A stretch of 64,000 nucleotides of DNA, taken from Heligmosomoides polygyrus polygyrus. Lineage: Eukaryota; Nematoda; Chromadorea; Rhabditida; Heligmosomidae. Under the pieces are notes generated by a model. The model did no database searches. It was not told the origin of the DNA and saw only the letters and a list, made by a program, of their open reading frames with translations. The translations under genes were made by a program, and so were the position numbers. The stretch is from NCBI GenBank assembly GCA_947396885.1, contig OX377201.1, forward strand, positions 111,305,727 through 111,369,726. The letters run 5' to 3'. Below, in pieces: positions 37,001-46,000 of this stretch. Within the stretch, counting starts at the first letter, position 1, and every line of letters starts with the position of its first letter.

Positions 37001-40000
37001 TTCCTGCAATGGTCGAGGCCCGGCGAGAAGACATGTTATTGATCGAAACGAGATACAGCGGCAAGTGCAACGGCGACTTCAGCAAAAGTTTACCTGGCTC
37101 GGTGGCGTATGATGATCACTGTATAAGCTTTCACCCCGCCACAAGGTGGTTCGTAGGTCCTGGGATCCTTCTAAGCGGAGATGAAGTAGCTCGGAATCTA
37201 TTTGGAAGGTTGAGCGGAGTGAGTATACAGAGCGTACTCAACCCAGCCGCACAGCACGCAGACGGAGGAAAATTTATAATTGACCTTTGTAAATTAGCGC
37301 TTGGCTCTGCTCGGTTTGTGGGTGTGGTGGTTCAGTAGATCAACCTCAAACTTGGGTAATTAACCCATTGACGACCGCGCGGGCCATTTTCGACCCGCAG
37401 TATTTCTGTCGCGTGGGACCGCGCGGGCCGATTTTGGCCCGCGGTTATAAAACTGTTCGGTACGGCCTATTTCTCGCCTTTGCCGTAGTTTACGAGTAAT
37501 CATCAGATATTTTGGATCCTAACAATGCTACTGTGCTGCGGTCCGGCAGTTATTTACTTCTAAACACTGATGAAATTAAATAATAAGCACCACACACTAT
37601 TCAAGCTGCACAAAGATCGGCCCTATTCACAAACAGCTACTCACATCTTGTAAAAATGGTCATGCAGAAAAATAACTAGTCACCTTTCTTGTAAAAATTT
37701 TGAAAACAATTTAGACAAAAGTATGTGAAACACCTGCTACATCATGTAGTCACCTTATTTGCAGGATTCGCGGCAAACGTGCGTCCTTTTTCTTCGAAGA
37801 CCTTCTTACAAAAGCAAATTCATCTTCTATGTTTTGCTTTAAACCTGTTCCGGCCTCCTCCAATATGAGAGGAAGCTTTTGGAGAGGGAGCTTCATTCGG
37901 AATATCGTGAATTACTGTTTTCACGAGATTGCAGCGTCCGTGCGGTCCCAGCGCGCGGTCCCACGCGGCAGACACGCGATTTTCCGCGCGGTCGTCAATG
38001 GGTTAAACGTTTATAATTAAAATACATAAATAAAATACATAAATTATTCACGAATATATAAACAGTAGAAAAGGGGTCAAATTTCTAATGATTTACCTAG
38101 TTTCAGCTTCCTTTATAGTGCCTTGTGCGTAGTGGACTTTTATCGTGCACTTTACCTAAACCTATTAAGAATAGCATAGGGATACAGCGATACAAGAAAT
38201 AAGAAAATAGGAGAAGAGAAAATGTTGTGCACAATCTCATGCCTGCTTATATAGAGCAACGGATCAGATAACAACGGTATGTGACACATAGAGAGCTCGA
38301 GAACGGCGAACATTCCAAAACATTCACATCTAGATGTTACAAGTGATCAATAATTAGAAATACTAAATTGAAGATCCAGTATACTCCCGGCGGGCCCTCT
38401 GAGTCGCTCAATATGGGTCTCTCGATGAGCCCGGTCGCGGACCATGCTCGTCAGCTGATAGTCGACGTGGGTGCAATCTCCGCGTACCATCGCCCTCACG
38501 GTCTGCGGCTCCTCGTGTTTTGTGACCTTCGCCTTGTGCTCGTGCGATTTGTGCTCTCTCTGGTCTCACAGTGTCTCCGTCGGATATCGCCTTCTTGCAC
38601 TTCTCGATGGTCCTTTTCAGCTCGTTTCTTCTTTTCAGCATGCTCACATATTCCTCCGGTTCCGGCAAATGCTACTATGGTGATCGTACATGTGTTTACT
38701 GTCGCCACTCATCTTGCAGTAGAAGCAGGGCGCCTTCTTCCTGCAATTTCCCGTGTGTATCTCCACGCACACTGTGCAGCGTCCCTCGTTTTCCAACAGC
38801 TCGGTTCGGTCGTCGACGAGGCGAATTTCGGGGCACGCGTCCGAATAGTGCTTCCCGTTTTCATTACAGTAGACGCACATGAGCAGTTCTTCGTTCGATT
38901 TCATGTGTCGGCTTCCGAAGTGCCTCTCCCTCCAAATGGTAGCGTTGAGCGAATGCTCAATTTCCTTCAGTTCCTCCTCATTCTCCATCAGCAATCTCTC
39001 ATTACGCTGTCGCTCAGTGAGTTCGTCGTCTCTGTGCTTCCTCTTGTAGCTCGACCTCGCAGAACTCAGTCCTTCCTCGTGGTCATCTTGGCGATAACGA
39101 TCTTCGCTCCTTTTTATAGTGCGTTCTCGAGTGAATTCGCCGTATCTTGCGAGTGTCGTCATGATTTCCCTTTGGCGTTCGGCATTCTCCATCAGCATAG
39201 CGATGATGTCATCGTAGCTGGCTGCGCAGTTTGTAATCCTCGACATAATGGACGTGTATACGACTTCCACTCTCTGCATCCAGTCAGCTGCTTCGTCATG
39301 GTGTAGTCTGACCTCATCTTGTAGACCAAAATAGGCGCTGCGCATATCTTTCAAAGCGGCTTCTTCTAGAGTGTGATACGTAACATCATTTTTTTCTCCA
39401 TTGTATTCGAACGGAAAATCAAGAACGATGTTGTTCTGCAGGAAGTCAATCGGTCGAAGAAGTGGTTGCTGCTCCCATTGCTCCTCTTGGTAAGTTAGGG
39501 GTCGCGAGTTCAAAACGGCTTCGATTTCGGTGAGCATTGTTCTGAGCACGTCAAGAGGTACAATTCGCTTTCCAAGCGCTTTGTACAACGAGTATTTTAT
39601 GGATCGGATCAGCCTTTCGTAGAATCCACCCTGCCACGGTGCATAGGGCGTGATGTGAATCCATTCTATTTCTCGTCGTGCCAGCGCGCTCTCCACTTCT
39701 GTGTTCTCCATCGTACTTTTGATGGTATCGTGCAAAATCTGCTCTCCCAGTAAAAATGTAGGAGCATTATCACAAGTGATGGATTGCGGTACTCCTCTTC
39801 GTGCAAAAAATCGACGCAGCGCGTTGAGAAATGCTTCCGTCGTCATGTTCTCCACGAGTTCTAGATGAATCAACCGTGTTGTTCGGCATGTAAGGATACA
39901 TCCGTACACCTTCATGAGTTCGCTATTTGTGCTTGTGGCCGTTAGCGGTCCAAAGTAGTCCAGACCAATGTGTTCGAATGGACACGATCTTTGTACGCGT

Positions 40001-43000
40001 GTTCTTGGCAGGTCCTCCATTTGAGGGTATCGGAAAGGCAAATTGTTAAGCCTTTGACAAGGTAGACATCTTTGAACTATGACGCGCACTTGTTGACGGA
40101 GTTTGGGTATCCAGAACTTCTCCCGAACTGTAGACATTGTGTGGGAAACTCCTCTGTGATACTGGCCATGTGCCTCTAGAATTATCAGTCGAGCCAGGGC
40201 CGTTTTTGGTGCTATGTAAATAGGTGTTTTCGATGGTGTCGCAACATCTGCGTGTTGTAGACGACCGTAGCACCTTAGAATTCCGTCGTCGTCCATTCTG
40301 ATATTGAGGTTCTTTTGCGATTTGATCCGGTGTTCCGTTACAATCACCGATTGGTGGTCTCGAATCAAGCATCGTCTCGCTTCGCGTAACTCTAGTCCTG
40401 TTAACTCGTGAGTTGACGCCGCTGCTTTGAGTGCGGGTATCTTTTGAATTAGTGCGTCCCTCCTTGAGGTGGGTAAGTGGCGAATTGATCGAGAAATGAA
40501 TCTCATGACGTAGGAAATCACCCTTTGTGCCTTGTAGAGGGAACTGAAGCGAGTCAGGTTGAGTAGTGTGGCTTCGTTTTGCAGCTTCTCCTGTTTCGTC
40601 GTTAGAGATGCGACCACTGCTGGAGGTATGGCTTCCTCTTCCTTTTCTATTTTTGGTGAAGAAAGCGGGAAGAAATTGTCTTCCGAGTGAGTGGTATCGA
40701 AGTTCCGTATAATTGGCGGTCCATTCCACCAATAATGGTCTTGAAGTGCGTCTGACGAGAGTCCTCTTGTTCCGCAGTCTGCTGGGTTTTCCGCCGTCGA
40801 AACATATCCAAATCGACTGCTGATCCCTCTAGATTTTAGGTCCTCTACAATGTCTGCCAGTTCTTTGAGGCGATTCGAGACTAGGGTCCCCACAGATTTG
40901 CGTGCAGGTGGGGATTTTGCCCATCCAAGGACAATCTCGGAGTCTGAGAAGAAGATTACTTCTTCAAGTTTGCACAGAGGTTCCAGTTCTTTGCAGATAA
41001 AGAGAGCCACTCTTCCACTAAGAGTTAGTGCATTCATCTCCTGTTTAGGGATTGTTATCGACGTCTTCAGTGATGGTAACTTCGACTTTGCCATAACAAG
41101 GTGAGAGTTTCCAGCAGAGGCGATATAGACACATGTTGCTATAGCAAATTGGCTAGCGTCTGAGAACGCGAATAGCCTGTGAGTGGTATTTTCCTTCAAA
41201 ACATGTCTATCCAATTCCTTGTAGAACGTTGCTATTTGTCCAGAAAGGACTCGCCATTGATCGTGCAATGTTGGCGGTAATTGTGCGTCCCAAGAAAATT
41301 CATCTCTCCATAGGGATTGCAGGAATACCTTTGCTGGCAAAAGGAGAGGTACTAGTAACCCTAGCGGATCAAAAATCGACGCTAGTTGTTGCGAAACTGT
41401 GCGCTTTGTAATCTCCTTTTGTGCCATCATTGTACCCTTCAAAACGATGGTGTCGGTCTTGGTATTCCAGGAGATCCCTAGAACCTTGGGACGAAGGTTT
41501 GCTGAGCGATCCTTTTCCGGAAGAAAGTTGTTGAACGCTTCGTCGTTAGATATGAATTCTCGAAGATTCATGCTCAGTCCCTCAAAAATTTCTTTCGACT
41601 GCTTGTACTTTACAAGTGCATCGTTCGGCGTTGGTGCTCCATATATCAGATTATCTACATAGAGATTTTGTCTAATCTCTTGAGCCATTTCGTTGGATGG
41701 ACCGAGGTGATCAAGGTGGAATCCAATCGTGGCTCCTAGTAGAAATGGCGATGTGTTGAGGCCGAAGGTGACACGGGTGAATCTGTAGATCAGGATGTTA
41801 TCTGGAGTTGCTGGAAGGTTGATGTCGCGGACCCACAGACAACGCGTCGCATCTCGGTCGACCTCCTGTAGCCGTACTTGAAGGAAGGCCTTTTCCACAT
41901 CCGCTGTAACTGCGATTTTGTGCATCCGGAAACGTAGAAGCATACCGACCATATCCGGTAGCATTAATGGGCCTTGGTGAAGGACATCGTTAAGGCATGG
42001 TGAGTCCTTGTAGTGCGCCGAAGCATCGAAAACTATCCTCATTTTCGTAGTCTCCTTCAGTGGAGTGATGACGGCTTGATGTGGGAGATAGTGAATCACG
42101 TTGTCGCCATCCGACTCTTCCAGGGACACCTTTTCGATAATCCCTTTTTCTTCCTGTTCTCGAAAAATACTGTCGTATTGCTTAAGAGTCTCGTAGTCGT
42201 GCAAGTACATTTCGAGAACCTTTTCCAGACGCTTTAGTGCTATGAACTTGTTGTCAAGCAGTTTGGGTTTTTCGTCTTTCCAGGGCAGTCTGACGTAATA
42301 TCCATCTTCTCGTCGTTGAATTGTGTTTCTGAACTCTTCCAGGACCTTGTCGTTGACAAGCTGTTGCTCTGTGCGCTGCGATCCTGTGTATTCTTGCGTT
42401 CCAGATGATTCCAGGGACCAATAGCGGTCCCACATTTCCTTTTCCGAACGTTCTCCTTGAATTGTTAGAACAGGCGTCGGTTTGGTTGTTCTCGAAGTTT
42501 GACGACCACTGATGATATATCCGAATCTGGTTGGAATTAGTAGAAGTCCCGACGGCAGCACAAGTCGACCCATTGGTACCATGAAGTTCCACAAGTAATC
42601 GCATCCGAGCAATATTTGAGGTTGCAGAAATTTCTGCTTCATTGGATTGGACAGGACAATTTCCTGTTTATTGATGAAATCGAGGTCGCTTTGGTCCAAA
42701 TCAGCCTTCTCGATGGTGCCCGTAATGAAGTCGTTTTTGTGGAGACGAACTTCGTGTTGCACACCCTCTATATCGCATAGTTTAATCATCATGATGTCGC
42801 ATTCCTTTGCTGAGGGTGTATTCGAGCCAAAGGTGCTTATTAGCAAGGAAGATCTGTCGACAGTTGGCAGTCCGAGTTCCTGGGCCAGACGGTCATCGAT
42901 GAAAGATAGCTCTGAACCTGTGTCGAGTAGAATGGTTACGCTTCGCATCATTCCTTTGGAGTCCAACACGTTCGCTGAACCTGCTAACAGGATGACCTTT

Positions 43001-46000
43001 TGTCTATTTTCTTTGGTGTCGTGCAGGTTCTCGTTGAGATGTAGGACTACCGCCTCATTTGCAGGTGGATTCTCTGGTTGCGAGATTTCCGAGGTTACCG
43101 CGTGTTGTCGGGATGACTGTTGAGGTCGCTTCCCAGTGGTCGGTTTCTTTATAGTTGACGTTCCTGATGACAGGATCCTTGATTTCTGCTCTCTTGGTCG
43201 AAGCGAGTCTCCTCCACTACGCGTTTCTTGCTCTTTTATCGGGATTACGCCTTTGGAGCAGATTGCCGTGTGATGCCTTCCTGCACATTTGCGGCAATTC
43301 CCTCCGGGGCATGAAGAAACGCGATGGCTTGCAGAACCACAGTTAAGGCATCTGTTTGTTTCCATAAGGAACGATTTTCGTGCGGTTGCATTGGGGATCC
43401 CCGGACAGGAATTCCATTTGTGACCTCTTTGTTGGCAATACTCGCAATTGGCACTACCCTTCCAGCTATCTCTGGTAGTGCTGGACCTCTGTCGTTCAAA
43501 ATCCTTAGGAAGCATGTCCTTCAATAACTCTTCTTGAGTAATGATCTGATCTATTGCATTGAGCCACTGATCCAAGGTCCACTCAGATTCGTTCTCTTCT
43601 TTGATCCGCTTTTCCATTGCTGGTCTTTGGAAACGCGTATGAAATTTATGAACAAAGGTTTGGATCGTTAGTTGGTTGTTGAGGTTCTCGCCGTACTCCT
43701 CCAGTTGTTTGGCTATCGCCGATAACCTGTCGAATAGTTGCCTTTGATCACTGGTGCTGGACCCTCGCGCGCTGCAATTCGTGAGCGCCTTATTGAGTTC
43801 CATAACGATACCGTCCTTACTACCATAGCGTTTTCTTAGGTGTTCGACGGCTTTATCGTAGTTGCTTGCAGTTAAATGGAACCGTGAGATGGATTGCCTT
43901 GCCTCTCCTCGAAGAGACGATAGCAGGTAGTTAAACTTTTGAAGCTCCGTTAAATTCTGCTCGTGCACATTGGCTTGAAAAAGAGCCCAGAAGTTGTCCC
44001 AGTCCCACTTCTTGCCTGAGAATACTGGGATGGGAATTTGAGGCAGCTTGCTAACCGCGAGAGGAGTCAATAGCCCTCCACTAGTGATTCCGCCGTGCTC
44101 TTCTTCATGTTTCGTACTGCCAGTGACGTCCTTGTGCAGAATTATCTCGAGTTTCGGCTTCTGCCTATGAAGCTTCATAATGGTCTCTTGTGATGATCCC
44201 ATGTATTTTTCGAACTGCTTATCCTCCTCTTCAGAATGGTCGGCCAACCCATCGTAGGCGTTTGCTAGCTTTGCCATTGAAGATTCGAGGAGCTCCACAT
44301 ACTCTTCACAGATTTTGAGGGCATGGCGTAACTCCCCGGCGCACTCCCTCCTACTGGAGTCAGTCTCAGAGAGTGAACCTAACCAACTAGAGTTCTCTTG
44401 CAGCCAGTCCAGCGCTATCTGGTTGCGTTTGGTTAAGAGTCCTTTCAACGCACGTACTGTTGAAGTCATCGTGCAGTTAAGGAGATCGAATAATATCTGA
44501 TAGTGCTCAGGGTCGAAGCGGCCAAATCAGTCTCTTCGTGCACAGAAGTAGGTAAGCATGCAGCAAAATACCGTACCTGTGCTTGCCGTTGGCCTCCGGG
44601 TTCACTTCTTCCCGGCCGATGCACCAGTAAATTAGCGCTTGGCTCTGCTCGGTTTGTGGGTGTGGTGGTTCAGTAGATCAACCTCAAACTTGGGTAATTA
44701 AACGTTTATAATTAAAATACATAAATAAAATACATAAATTATTCACGAATATACAAACAGTAGAAAAGGGGTCAAATTTCTAATGATTTACCTAGTTTCA
44801 GCTTCCTTTATAGTGCCTTGTGCGTAGTGGACTTTTATCGTGCACTTTACCTAAGCCTATTAAGAATAGCATAGGGATACAGCGATACAAGAAATGAGAA
44901 AATAGGAGAAGAGAAAATGTTGTGCACAATCTCATGCCTGCTTATATAGAGCAACGGATCAGATAACAACGGTATGTGACACATAGAGAGCTCGAGAACG
45001 GCGAACATTCCAAAACATTCACATCTAGATGTTACAAGTGATCAATAATTAGAAATACTGAATTGAGGATCCAGTATACTTTGGACGTCAGAAATGTTCC
45101 TTCTCCCACCTCACCATTAGGGACCGTTTAGTGTGGAAGCATGACGTGATGTAATGATAGGCGCCCATATCGATGGCGCGACGTGATTAATCACGTCGCG
45201 CCATCGATATGGGCGCGTATCATTACATCGCGTCGCGTGTCACATGCAAAATTAACGTTTCCTTGGTGGTATTGTTATGTGGTTCATACTCGAGGCACGG
45301 AGAACTTCGTGCTGTTACATGGTTCGATCACGTTCTTATCCCCTTTTCGCAGAACGGAAGTGTAGACTTAGATGCTAAGCTCTTTGTTTCATTAATCTCA
45401 CTGCATGGCATATTGCCTTCCTAATCAATTCACTCCATGCTTCACCACCAGCACTGACACGTGTTTAGTTGGCTTTGCTTTTAATTCCTGCCACCATAAG
45501 AAAACTCCCCAAGGAGATGATAGCGGGAGTGATTCAAGGTGAGAGTCTGCCCGGACTGAACGAGGTGCAAACGAAGGACATCAAGGTATTGATTAGAGGA
45601 CTTGTAACAGGTCTTACTTATATCTAATCACCTACTACCGTTCGAATTGCTGGTTGATGAATACTGTAGCGTGCAGTTGCTGCCATTGCGTCGTGGATAG
45701 CGTCGGCGTCCACGTGGACATTCGATCGATGCGTATTCCCCATTGAGGACGAGAGCGATTTCAGCACGAGCAGCTGGATAGGTCTTGTCCGTCCTAGAGA
45801 TGTCTGTAGGTTTGCGCGCTCAGTGACAGGAACGAGCTCCGATAACAACGGCTGGTGTGATGTGCAGGTTTGGGGATACTGTGGCAAGCGCGCGAGAGCA
45901 TTCAAGCGGCAGCAGGTGTTTAGTTATAATTGCTATCCTTGCAACAAGTATATTGCGCTGGTCGATCAATGCGTATGTCCTGTGATCTGTTTACTATAGA

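Larger units (their letters stand above)
44628..45078 (-). repeat. 5' LTR (451 bp), uninterrupted
   Basis: On the minus strand it begins TATACTGGATCC and ends GCGCTAATTTA. It contains the TATA-like box at 44941-44949 and the SL1-like sequence at 44683-44703. The primer-binding site follows after one base. Confidence 0.93.
37285..45083 (-). mobile_element. BEL/Pao LTR retrotransposon, complete, with 5-bp target duplications
   Basis: CTTTG at 37285-37289 and 45079-45083 flanks LTRs at 37290-38383 (3' LTR, interrupted) and 44628-45078 (5' LTR). Without its MITE and one TTAA the left LTR is 1094-643 = 451 bp, the same as the right. By my reading the two LTRs differ at five sites, all transitions, so the insertion is young. 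The polyprotein frame is open throughout. It is inserted in the long intron of the unrecognised gene, at the 5' end of the CR1-like LINE. Confidence 0.93.

Noticed and set aside
38368..39306. Plus-strand ORF of 312 codons opposite the BEL/Pao 3' end
   Set aside because: It is a shadow of the Pol frame on the other strand, with no start context or domain.
40046..40732. Minus-strand ORF of 228 codons inside the BEL/Pao element
   Set aside because: A shifted frame wholly within the integrase region of the real polyprotein.
44683..44703. A complete SL1 RNA gene
   Set aside because: Only the leader is present; no Sm site, SL RNA stem-loops or terminator follow, and the sequence lies inside a duplicated LTR.
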